A stretch of DNA of 64,000 bases from assembly GCA_020086605.1 (NCBI GenBank), contig JACBWW010000004.1:10399073-10463072 (forward strand), read 5' to 3'. Under the pieces are notes generated by a model that was given only the letters and a program-made list of their open reading frames with translations, was not told where the DNA came from and did not search any database. Both the position numbers and the translations under genes were made by a program. The DNA is from Lanius collurio. Taxonomy: Eukaryota > Chordata > Aves > Passeriformes > Laniidae. This document shows, one piece after another, positions 1 to 12,400 of this stretch (position 1 is the stretch's first letter; each line of letters begins with the position of its first letter).

Positions 1-3000
1 GATGCATTAAAGGTCTCTTTTCTCATACTTTACCCTCATGGAAAATATACAGCAGGATAGAGTGAACAGAGCTTCACCCTGATTTGTTTGTCATAGCTCT
101 ACTAAAGATCAAGTTTATGGAATATCAGTCACCCCATTTTTATTTCTGATGTAGGAACCTGCAAAAAGCCAGCAAGGGAGAACTACTTGTTTAAAACTGC
201 AAAAGCTCTACAATCCAGTTTAGTCAATAGATCTTCAGACTCTGGAAAACTACCGCTGTCTTTAGCTATAACAAGCCTAAACTAAACATTCATTTCATCA
301 ACACAAGGTACAGGGTATCCTGTTATCACATGAGGCTGTTTAAACCCAAGCTATGAAAGAAAATTCAAGACAGCTCTATGTCTACAGTGGCTAAGATAAC
401 TTTTATCCCTCGAAATTTGTGTGCATTTGTATGTGTCTATATAAGGTATATCAGATGCACACACATATCCTCCCCAGCCCTCATCAAAACCTTCTCACAT
501 CACCAAACACACAGACACAGTTAATATACAGCCTCCATGCCTGAATTCAGTCTAACCTTACCTCCAAAGATTCATCTCTTTATTCATGTGCCCCTTATAC
601 CAGATCCCTTTACCTTCAAATTACTCTAAGGTATATCACAATGTAACATAAAACATCAGATCACAATTACATCATGCTTTATCATCCCAACTGTGATCCC
701 AATCAATCAAACTCTCACAGTGACTGCCCAGGATACTGCAGAGGATACAGGAACAAATACATGATCCTGGTGTTTAATTCATACAGAATGCACACTGAAT
801 TCAGCTTGCATTTGGACTGTGCAAGGATGCCCATCTTGGATCTAGAAAGGACAGATGAGCATGAAAATGGTCCATTCGAGTGCTATGTATAAAATACATG
901 TTTTTCTACTACAGATGTACATCCTCCATTTAAGAGTCAGTCAGTTCCTTAGCCAAATCAGATCTTCTCAGTACTGCCAATGCAGTGTTAAAAACTGAAA
1001 CAAAACTCCAAAAAAAATTTTTTTACAAACACTTAAGTTTTTAGGAAGGAATAATAAATACTGAGTAGGAGAAAAGGGGCAGTAATTAGTCATCTAGTTC
1101 CCAAATCACCTGTCATATTCCGAATCATACTGTCAGAGTTTTCTTGAGATCAGTAGTTACTAGCCACATGAAACATTTTATATACACATTTTTAGTGGAA
1201 ACTTTGTTTTAACTTTAGGTGATGAACTACTTGAGCCTGGAAAGTAAAGTGTAGAAATACTAAATACATCTAATAAAACCACACTGTCTAACAATGCCTA
1301 CTGTGAGACTGACACTCCTTATGCAACAAATTCCTTTAAGCCCAGTATATAGCAGGTGGTTGGTGCCATAAAATGAAGAACAATCATCCACTGACATACC
1401 TGTTTATTGAATCATTACGTCACTTGTTCCCCCTGTGAGCCTGTGACAACCCACACATATGTTCTGTAAGGAACTGGTTGATTTCCAGCTCTCACTGGGC
1501 TAGCACAGCAGGCTATATCCTGCTAACTCAGAAATTCCCCTATTTCATTTCACAGCTTAGTCAGCTCCCACAGTGACAAGGTATCCTCCTTCCAGCTGAT
1601 TATCGAGTAAGTTGATATGTTTTGATTATGAATTTGCATCTGCTGGAAGTATTCCAGGTCTTAAAGAGGGAACATGAAAAGATCTGAATCTGACATCACT
1701 TTTAAATCATCAGTCTACACAGCACTCAGAGCAATAACTGTCAGTAGCCACAATTATTGAGAGATTACTGGGACCCTGTTGCGCTGCCTATTCTACAGAC
1801 ACCTGACAGAAGGGCAACATTTTCACAAAATGTCAGTAAATACAAAATAAGGGGCAGAGACATGTACAAGCATGAAGAGGAGATGTGTAATATACAGTAC
1901 TGACAGGCAGAAGTACTTTGTCTGCCATGTTTAAAACCTGAAAGACAAAGATCAGACTCAAAACAGGTGACCCATGAGGCAAGTCTAGCAAATATTTACT
2001 TCTGAGCAATGAAACACAGGAGGGTGAGGCACTGCTGGCATAGCTCAGTGACTGAATAACCTCCTCCCAATTCCAAAGTATTATTTACAACTGGAGGCAG
2101 CATTCAGTACAGATTGAGAGGAAAGCTTCAGTTTATACTTTTTGGAACCATGCTGAGATGTGATTCACTCTGCCATTTAGACAACTTCCATCTCATGTAA
2201 GTTTATCTCATGATTCAGCAAGAAAGTCAGAGTTAGAGCCTTCTTTTTCCTGTTCCATTAAAACACACCTCCCTTGTCAAACCCACCTGGTGTTTGCTCT
2301 GGTGTTCCTCCAAGTGCTGGTGCAGACTGCTCATGTCTGGTCAAGCTCACAGCTTTAAAAGAAAACAAGAGCAACTCTGTTTAATAAGGCAGCACTGACA
2401 TCTTACACTCAGCATATATTCAGTGTTAGCACATTTATGTTCATTTACTCATGCACTGTTGTCAGGCAGTGAGAGTAACTGCTTGGAACATGTCACTTGT
2501 GTGCCCTACAGACTTTGTGCACCATGCTCTGTAACTCTAATTTTCTCCATCATTTAATTTTGCTGGTACAAGAGTAATCACACAGGAGTCCCTGTGCAGC
2601 ATCAGTAATTGGTCATGAAGGATTACCTAAGAATCCTAAAATATTTGGGGAGGGGACTGTTGGAAAGCAAATATATTGCAGTGTTGGAAAGAAAATTACC
2701 TTTTAAGTTACTAGATCACTAGCACCCAGGTTCAAAAGTTTTATCAGTTCCTACTATATGGGTAAGAGCAATGTGAAAGGTCCAATTTGAATATAAGGAC
2801 TGATCTGTTTGCAAAACTCTCTAATTGAGAATGGCCAAGCTTTCTTTCTGCTTGGAAAGGTATCTGCATGGCACTCCACACAATCCTATGGCTTTCCAGC
2901 ACCTAGGTCCTCCTGTAGAAGCCAGCAGGAAGGATGTGTTGCACGGACATAGTTTGTTTAACAACGGAATTCTGAATATATTCAAAAACTCATTTGAGAC

Positions 3001-3408
3001 ATTAACAGCTGTTTTTAAGACATCTAGCATATGCTGCACACACTGATTAATAATTATAATTAATAAACAAATCAGTAATAGAGGAATTTTTCTGTAAACG
3101 CTGTATCTATTTAAGACAGAACTACTGTGTATTAGCCAAAAACAAAAATTAAGATCTAGAAAAGACAAACTAGTCTTGGAGCATTTTATTCTGGCATTTT
3201 AAACAGACACATCTAGACACAAGTTCTATGTTCTTTGTCAAACTCACTAACTTGTCACTATCAGAGTAATGCCCAAAGCAGTCAGAAACCTACATTTGCC
3301 ATCCCAACTGGATAAATATTGACAATTCCAATGTCAATCATATCTATCAATGGGATATGATCCTAAGGGAGGAGATACAGGTGTGTCACGATAACATAGA
3401 TACTCAAC
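1..3408 (-). other. UNC79: UNC79 intronic DNA around the cassette exon, to the window edge
   Basis: Intron sequence between exon 26 and the next constitutive exon, interrupted only by the cassette exon. I looked for the next conserved coding block (QQSPENDN...) down to base 1 and did not see it, so it should lie beyond the window. Confidence 0.8.
2287..2352 (-). CDS. UNC79: UNC79 candidate cassette exon (22 residues, in frame)
   Basis: 66 nt flanked by a TTTTAAAG acceptor and a strong GTGGGT donor. It is open in the frame delivered by exon 26: the junction codon becomes Pro, followed by VSLTRHEQSAPALGGTPEQT and P, then one G for the next codon. Phase 1 in and out, so it can be kept or skipped without shifting the frame. 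The main vertebrate form I remember goes straight from KIR to the next exon, which suggests this exon is alternative. The next exon is not in the window. Confidence 0.7.
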
Positions 3409-6400
3409 GAATTTTGGTGGTTAAGGTTTCTGGAAGGGAGAGCGCTCTCTTGGACTCGGCGGGGCCCTTCACGCTGTCCCTCAGGGAGCGCACGCTCTTC
3501 TGACGGTTGCGTGCGAATCGAGCCCTCTTGATCTTCCACATTGCCGCATCACTGAGGTTGGCCACATTGGTCCGGACAGCAGTGATGGCTTTGCAAATGC
3601 AAGGGACCAAGTTAGGATCCATTCCACAGCATGGGGAGGCCCTACTGCTGCCAAGTGCCAAATGCAACTGGGCCCCAGGGCCCACTCAAGCCAAGAAAAG
3701 TTTTGGATGGGCCCAAGGGGTCCATCTGCAAGGCACTCATCTGCATGCTCTCATTTTGAAATCCATAAAACCCCAAAAGGCATAACTAAAAAGTTAAAAA
3801 ATCATGCTGTTACTTGACAAAAATAGATTCTTGAAACCAAGATGTGAATTTCAAGCTAAGAGAATATGAGGTGCCTCATATTTAAAAGGGCAGAACTCTC
3901 ACAAGTAGGGATCACATTTAGTGCACTCATAGCCAGCCATGGCCTCTAGTTTTGCATTACTAACCTCCTGTTACACCTACTCCTACCATCCTGAATTTGA
4001 ACTCAAATAACCTGTGAGTGTTGATTATTGAGTTATAGTGGTGTTACCAGCAGTGTCGCTGCATGTCTTAATGGGATCACCAATACTTTTCCATACTCAT
4101 ACCTACAGTGCACTGAAACTCTTTTGAGTTTAATCTTCTGAGTGACTGAAGTCGGTGAGCCCATCCTTTGCATCACCCATGTCTTTGAAATGGCAAAGAG
4201 AAAGGTTAAAAATAAATATGAAAATTATCTTCTGCTTATTTTAAATCACTCTGAAATATTCCTGTTTAAAGATACTGCCCTACATTTGCACTCAGAGGTG
4301 TTAGAAACTAGTGCCAAGATTCCGTCCTCAGGCCACAGTAGCAGTTCCCAGCAATGGGTCAATCTACTCACATATGGGGAAGAAAAGACCTTTGTAGTTC
4401 CACCCCTCTCCTGTGCAGCAGTAGCAGCACCTGGGCTTTTTTAGGCACTGGGCTCCATGCAAAAGTAGAAGGAAGCATTAGGCTACTGAGGGAACACATA
4501 TTGTTCAAACAGCTGTTCCCATCTCCTTCAGGAGAATCAGATGGAAATAGATCTGACTCATGGGCCACCACTTGGGTTAGGAAGTTTTCAATTATTTAGC
4601 ATTCTAAAAAATTATGCATGAAGTAATTTTTAGTCCCTCCCTAGTGAAAGGAAGGAGATTTGGTTTCTCATCAAGAAACCAAGTAGGACAAATATTCAAA
4701 AACTTTTGTCACTGCAATAATAGTTAGCTGAGCACTAGCTCTAGGAGTCCATGTATCTCTTATGCTGTGCCCCATACACTGGGGCTTTTTGAGAGTCAAG
4801 CAGCACTCTGAGGGCTGACTCTGTACAGACCACCACAAGACAGGGTTGGGCATGAACCAGGACTTGGAGCCTAGCAAACATGACAGCATTAGAATAGCTA
4901 CAGTAGAACAAGTGGGTTAATGCGGGTTGTAGGCAGTCATAGAACCAGACCACAATTCAACCAAGGCTGCAGTCATATCCGAATGAGAGCAAAACATGGC
5001 ACCCAAAGGTGCAGCAGAATACAGCCTAATCTGTATTCAGAAAGTAAAAAATGATCAATTTATTTTGTTTTGGCCTGAAAGATTAGTTAATTTCTGAGAA
5101 TTTATACGTGTGAGACCTGCAACTCTCCCAGACTCTTGCAGGCAGCTAAAATTCCAGAAGCTGACAAAAAGTGAACAGATTGATTTCAATTCTGCTTACT
5201 TGTTGGGAAAGGGAATTCTTTGTTGCAGTCCAGATGAAGTTGTGCCTCCAAAGACAGGGTCTCAAAGCGATTCACAAAGAACTCCCAGCTCAAAGCTGGG
5301 ATATCTGCTTTTAGAAAATGAAGTAGCAAAAGCTTACTAAGAATTGTGGGCCTATCCTTGACAACCGTGTCAAACTGGAAATCAAGGCAGAGACAGAGAC
5401 CCTATAGAGGGAAACAAAAAAACAACACATAACTGAGATATGAGATCTTTTAAGGATTTTTCAAAGCAAAGGGAGATCAAAGCTTGTAACTCCTCCTGTC
5501 AATTAGTACAGGATCAAGGATTAGCTCCTTTTTTCTACCAAGTCCTTTAAATCAGAACTAATGCTACTGATATCAGTGGGATAGTAAGGTAAACAAAGAG
5601 ATAAATAAGCATCACATTTTGAATGTAGAGTTTTCTAAGATTTCGAGTAATACAAAGGTACCAGCAAAGCTCTGTCCTACTGCATATTTGATACACAATA
5701 TCAAAGTACTTCGCTCACACTCCCTGTCCAAGAAAAACCTTACATTTAGGTAACTGAATCAAACCCTTAATTACAAAAAGAATTAATCACCAAGCCTAAA
5801 CAGAGGAAGAACAATTACACTGTCAAGTGTATCAGAGGCACTTTGCCTCAAAATTCTTCAGTAAATTATTTGCACTAGAATTTTGTCTTTAGTGTTAAAA
5901 CTTAAGTTTGAGAAGAAAGCCCACACATTAAATATAAAAGTGCAGCATAATGGTCTCATTAAATCCAAGTTTAGTAACAGTGTCACTGAACTCAAGGTAT
6001 CTGGAAACTATTTTGGAAAGGTACCAAATGGAATTAAACTAGCAAATATTAACAGCTTTTCATAGGCAGTAACCCCAAACTCTTTAAAATACACACTCAT
6101 TCTACTCTCCATAGAACTAGAACTGAATTGTTCTATGAGATTTTTTTTAATCTTGCTTTTCTCACTTCCATATCTGTTTAGACTTAATCATGTGAATCCT
6201 GACTGGCAGGCTCTCTCACATGCTTAAAGTTACACATGCCTAAGTAAATCTTGTAAAGATCAAGACAATATTTAGTTTTGCTGAAATATATTTTCTCACT
6301 GTGACATAAAAGTTAGAAATGCATTTTTTTAATTAAAAAATATCAAATTATTTTCAAATAATAAAAAAAAAATTACAGTTTTCTACAACAGCAGTTCAAG

Positions 6401-9400
6401 CACAACAGTAATCCTCTGCAGTCATCAAAGAATTAATGGACTCGATCTTAAAAATTATTTTTTCCAATGTAAATGGTTCCATGATTTTAAGTTGGCAGTA
6501 GGGCAGTATCATTTCCCTTGGCTATTCTGTGCATATGTCAAGCACCAAGACCAATAATGCTTGCCTAAAGAGGTATTAGCAGTGACTGTGATGCTGTTCA
6601 TCTGAACTCCAGGTGAAAATCCCATTTCCTGTTGGAATGTATTTTTTCCCAGGTAACACACGCACCTGTAAAGCTGGCCTCTTTATGGTGTCAAGTAACA
6701 GGCCAGCTCTTGTAGCCACTGCTGGGTTGACATCTTCCACAGCAGTCAGGAAACAGCAGAATGCATGAGCCAAAGAGTACTTCAGTAGGTGGTTTTTTGT
6801 CACAGAGTGAATATCCAAAAATCTGCACAACACAGCCACTTTCTCCACTGTAACAGTCATGCACCCAAGACAAGAAAAGAGGCATAGTCATTTAGGCAAT
6901 GGTTTATGTACTGATTAATATACATTCCCTATAAATATGCACAGCTGAGAAAGTAACAACAAAAAGATAGCTGGAAGGAGTTGTAAACTTGATTTTTATT
7001 ATTCAAAATGTCTCATCTTCTCCTCTGTTTTACTGCACTGTTGTGCCATAGTTTTGCACCAAACTATCCCCAAAGCAGCAAAAAGATCATCATCTATTAT
7101 AGGTGTCCTCAGTTACAGCAGGGAAAGCTCTACTTCTTCAGAGAAGAAACAAAGATAAAATAAAGTACATTTCTCAGGCCCACCTGCTTCAAATCTCATC
7201 TTCCAGTCTTTACTGTTGAAATTGCTGTTTATGATTGTCCAGAAAATGTCAGCTCCATGAGGAAGCGAAAGTGCATGAAGAAGAAGTGGGACCGCCAGGG
7301 AAGAAAGCTGTGAGAACTCAGACTTCACAACTCCCCACAAGCTGGCAAGACAAAAGAGGGCAAGCCTGCTTATAAAGACACTCCCTTGATATCCTTTCTT
7401 CTATTTGTAAAGAATTTCTCATGAAAACATTAATGAGCCATCCTGGGCATTTATGTGAATACTATGGAGTGGACTGTAGTAAAAAACAGAGTAGGAAAAC
7501 AAAGCTACTTGCAAATCTTCAACTACAGCAGGTTTTTTCTTGAAAATCCAGGTTCAAATATTCCTCACTTTGAAATACTTCAGATTTTGAAAGAGTCTGT
7601 GTAATTCAAGACAACTGCCATGGAACACTATGCTATGAATTAGGAGTTTCGGCATGACCAGCTACACCACATAAGCCACATGAGCTGTCCTGGCACCACA
7701 AATCATGCGCATCCAAAAGTAACTACAAAGTTGGATATTCACAATTCGCTGATATTTAGATTCAGGACAGATTCTCTAGGCTGCTAAACCCACAAGTCTT
7801 GGGAGATTGTCAGTGAAATTGATACAGAGCAGCTGTTAAGTGCTGACAAACACACCATTTCAGAAGATCATATGCTGATGTTTATTCAGCTACTTTTCTG
7901 CAGAAGTCCCTTTCTCCAAAGAGAATCTTAAAATGCACAGATTTCAATCCAATTCCCTCTGATTCCAAGTGAACAAAATTCCTTTCCCTCATAAAAATAA
8001 GGTGAAATACTATTGTTCTCTCACCTTTAATGCTAAAGCCATATAAACTGTATGCCTGCCTCCACAACATCCTTTATTTTATTTTGTAGAGTCCAGGAAG
8101 ATACATCAGTCTCAGGTAATGAAATTATTGAATGTGAGAGACTCATTGCAAAAGAGGTGGTTCACCATGGAGTAGCCATAGCCATGATGGATAATAAAGG
8201 GTACCTTGATTTCCTTTACATATTAATTAGCACATGCAATGAACTCTTATACAGTTTTCTTGATCTTTCCACACATCCCTACCACTCTTGTCAATTTTCC
8301 ATTGTAAACTTGCAAATTCTTTGACACTAACAACAAATGTATTACTGGAGAACCAGTGAAGTATGAAGAAAAAATGTGAGATAAAAACCCACCTTGCAAT
8401 CAGCATGTGATCTTGAATATAGGCAAGAAATTGTGGATGGTCTTTTCTTGCTATATACAGGCATTCACCATGAAGACACAGGATCTTCAGACAATTCAGC
8501 ATGTTAAAAAGAATGTCTGGTTCTTCAAACCTTGACATTTCCTGTGTAAACAGATGTACTCCTCTCAGCACAATGACACCACTTCACCAACAATACAAAC
8601 TAAACTGACAAGTAATCCATGTTACCTGCAATATAGTGTATATGAGCTTCAAGGTAACTGGAAGTTGCTGATAACAAAACTTCCTTTCTGTGTCATTCTT
8701 TATCGCTGTTAAAAATGTAAGTTACAGTCAATTTTGAAATTCTTTTATCTGTGAATTCAAAAGGAAACTAAAGAATGCTAAGGTGATGAGAGATAAATTA
8801 ATACTAGGCACATTAACCACATAGTCAGCAAAGTTAGCACAGCATGGAATTTGGCATGTAATGTTTTTGCTACTTTATATGTTCAAAAAGCCAAAATTTC
8901 TTTTGACTTTTTTTGGGGAGACAGTCACACTTGCTATAAACTTATTTACAGCTTATTTAATTAATATGTTGAAAGAATTAAAGGTATGATATAAAAAGTG
9001 ACTGTGCATGGTTGGACTTGAAAGACTGCTCCAGAAACTTGTATTGGATATGAGTATATGCATTTCTTTATAGCCTTACTGAAATAACCTTTTCAGCCTC
9101 TACCTACCAGCATTTTCTGTGGTCTCTGTGTGATTTCCTGGGTTTTCTCCATGCTTTGGTGCTGATTTGTCTTCCTCTTCTCCTTCAGTTCCTATAATAA
9201 ACTCAGGTCTAGTATACAGAAGACTATCCTCGAGGTTATCTGTGGGCTCCTTTAAGAATATAAACAGTTAAATTCATCTCTTGATGTTCTCTACATACAT
9301 GAGGCCATATCCTGCTGTCTAAGCTACAACTGGTGTGACAAACTGAGCTCAAATAAGGCAAACTTTGTTTAGGTCCATGTACATTTGTGCACTCAAATCA

Positions 9401-12400
9401 CATGCATATCTAGTATTTTGCATCAGCAAATGCATACTGACAAAAAGAGTGTGTTCCAAACATGGATTTAACAGAAACTGTATATCCATATCAGAGCTGA
9501 GGGGGATTCAGCCAAAGGGCCAATACCCCACCAAGTCTGTCATCCTTTCCTGAAAGGAGTAACAGACAGGAGCAGGGTGTTTCCTGCACTACTCTAGTTA
9601 CCAGCTTAGGGGCAGGACCTACCTCAACCACTTTTACATTGAAAAATGCAAACTCCAGGCTGGAGTTACTTCTGCCTGTGGCCAGGAGCTTAGCATTAAA
9701 GGTTCCCATTGTGACATTTATGTTGTAAATTGCAGTGTGAATTCTGGGAGTGCCCCAGCACCCAAAAGACTGCACTACCCACTATTTTTCGGTTGAGATG
9801 AGAATCTGTAGTGGAGGGACGTGAGACGAGTTTTCTAGCACAAGTTATTGACTATCACATGCAAAATACCTACTTCTAGCATACACATCAAATGACATTC
9901 TGAAAATTTGACACATAAAAAGGCATCACTATTCCCTCTACTGAAAAAAAAAACTAATAAAAATCTGCTACTAACATGCCACAGCAAATGAGCATCAGAA
10001 TAAATGGAACAATGCCTTCCCAAGTATCAGACAGAACAGTTAGATATAAGGGACATACAGCCCAAAACAAATTCATCACACCACCACCACAGGAAATACA
10101 CCAATTCTTCTGCAAAACAACAGAGGACTTTAATGATGACTGGCAACTGGAGAGTAGGTATCTGTATCTGATAAAGTTGGATACTCAACCTGAAGTACAT
10201 TCCATTTTCCCACAGTGCTCAGCATTTCAAACGGTAAAGCTCCAACTAAGGCTTGCTCATTTGACAACTGATTCATTCAAAATCATTAATCATTTCAAAG
10301 CATCCACTCTTTGCTTTTAACAAAAGCTAAGTATTACCATTTTACATTTTATTTGAGACACAGTATAATTGGAGTGATGCACTTCCAAAGTGAAATAGCA
10401 TGTCAATGTTCATGGGGGAAGAGTTCATAGTGGATGAATATTGCCTCATCCCTGAGTTCTTTGAATCAATTTGAACTTAGGGAACTTTAGAGCTCAATGG
10501 CATTTTGCTTTAAACTCCTAAATCCTTCATGCCAAAAGTCAGTGCAGCTTTGCTCCCTTGAGCACAATGGAATGAGAATAGTGAAGGAGTTTTGTAGCAC
10601 ACCAATAATACAGACCCTTTCCTGCTCTGCTTACCACAAGCCTGATTTCTTCCTTTGGAGCAAGCTGTTCCAGCAGCTCAAATCCCAGCTGGTAACACAG
10701 AATGCTGGACTGGCACAGACCACATTCAACTGCTTTTTCATCTTTCTGACAGGTGTGAGAACCACCCCAGGGTGCCTGGAACACATTGTTTATGATGGAT
10801 ATTATATCTTTTGAGATGCTGTTCTCTAAGCCCAAAGTGACACCATCATCCTGGAGTTCCATCTGAAAGAAAGTGAAAAGAGTAAGGATTTATTATTCAT
10901 TTAAAAGGCAGAGCATTGACTTTCTGCCTCCTCCTACATTTCTACTACTTTTGTATTACAGTACTGGAAAGAATTTGAGATAAACTGTAACTCAGAATTT
11001 TAACTTGTCAAGGGTGTTGATGCCCAAGCTCAAACAGCTAGAGTAAATAGACAATTTCAAGCATTAATTTTACCTGGAGACTGTCATCCAAAACACTTAT
11101 CCTTGGATTTGCAATGTACAAACCTAGCTATCCAAAAATTATGTATCTAAGCTTATCAACAAGTCTCTGCCTCTAGTCTGTAAAAATAAACAAATCTCCA
11201 AGGAAAAGTTCCTTTCACTAGTGTGAGATTAGTATCTAACCTGAATGTGGAGGTATAGAACTTCATTGAACACGAACCTACAATTTCTATAGAGATAAAG
11301 ACAGATGACAGCTGTGCTGGGATTTAAATGCCTTTACACTTCATGCCAGGCCCTTAGCAGAAAGGGAATCAATACAGGATCAAAAGAATCAATGCCAGGC
11401 CCTTGGCAGAAAGAGAATCAATACAGGAGAGCCAGAAATTACTACAGAACTTCAGTGTTCCTTCCATGTGGATGTTTTTCTTCTGCAAGTACCTGCTTCA
11501 GAATTAGATCAAACATCAGAATGAAGCAATTAAGGTTCATTTCTTCATCTTCACACTCAAAATCAATAGTTTTTCCACTAGGGTGTCCAAAATTCTTGAA
11601 AGGGCTGTGAAAAGGACTACGTATTGGACTCCGAAATGGGCTCTGGAAGGGGCTTGGGAAAGGACTCAGCACGTTGTGCTGAACTCTGCGCCCAGGGTCA
11701 GAAGCAACGCTTACCTGAAAACATAAAAAAAATCAGCATGTACAAATGACTGTTAGACATTGAAGCAACCTCATTCTATATGAAAATGCCAAAAATAGCA
11801 AGAACTCTGACAGCCTTGCCATTCCCTTCTGTAGCTTTTTTGCAAAATACACACGTGTCCCTTAATGCCACTGAGTAAGATACGACAGATGTACAGGAAC
11901 AATACTCTGCCCAGATGTGTTCACTCTCTCAAGCTAAGCAGCTGACATCCATTATGTTATTCCCACCAAGGAGAATTTCAACATCATAAACCAAACTGAT
12001 AATTGGTGCAGGCAATAAAGCAGCCATCAGGTTACAATGATCTGCTGCTCCATAATCCATGGACACTGATTTTAATAACAAGAAGCTAATAAAGGAGCCC
12101 ATCTCAAGAGAACTTTGTTAACTAAGGCTGTACCAAGGACACAGGTAGCTGGAAATGAACTAGACAAAATGGGAATAATCTGTGCATGTGTGCACTGATC
12201 TATGCCCATACCACAGCAGGCCATCTAAAACACCCTGAGAACACCTAGGCATTGCAGGGAGATTCACATTTAGACGGCACACGAGGTCTGTTTGCAGGCC
12301 AGCCATGGTCTGAAAGACCAGACAGTAAGTTTGTCCATTTTTTCTCCTTAGTTTAGAAGTGATCATGGGCTAGGTGTGGCGGTGCTCTCTGCAGAGCTAC

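Larger units (their letters stand above)
3589..8392 (-). other. UNC79: UNC79 introns 22 to 25 around exons 23, 24 and 25
   Basis: Intron 22 is 7,342-8,392, intron 23 is 6,848-7,183, intron 24 is 5,402-6,665 and intron 25 is 3,589-5,199. They are AT-rich with A/T runs (for example near 6,360). No repeat or extra coding exon recognised. Confidence 0.85.
8706..11492 (-). other. UNC79: UNC79 introns 18, 19 and 20 around exons 19 and 20
   Basis: Intron 18 is 10,863-11,492 and has the 49-bp-period duplication. Intron 19 is 9,250-10,634 and intron 20 is 8,706-9,107, with nothing recognised. Intron 21 (8,542-8,625), just beyond, is only 84 nt. Confidence 0.85.

Noticed and set aside
8052..8324. Plus-strand open frame with a protein-like stretch (EDTSVSGNEIIECERLIAKE)
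   Set aside because: It lies in UNC79 intron 22, matches nothing I recognise, has no matching splice context and continues into AT-rich nonsense; probably chance.
9491..9775. Minus-strand 94-codon open frame
   Set aside because: Intronic, no recognisable domain, and not in phase with exons 19 and 20.
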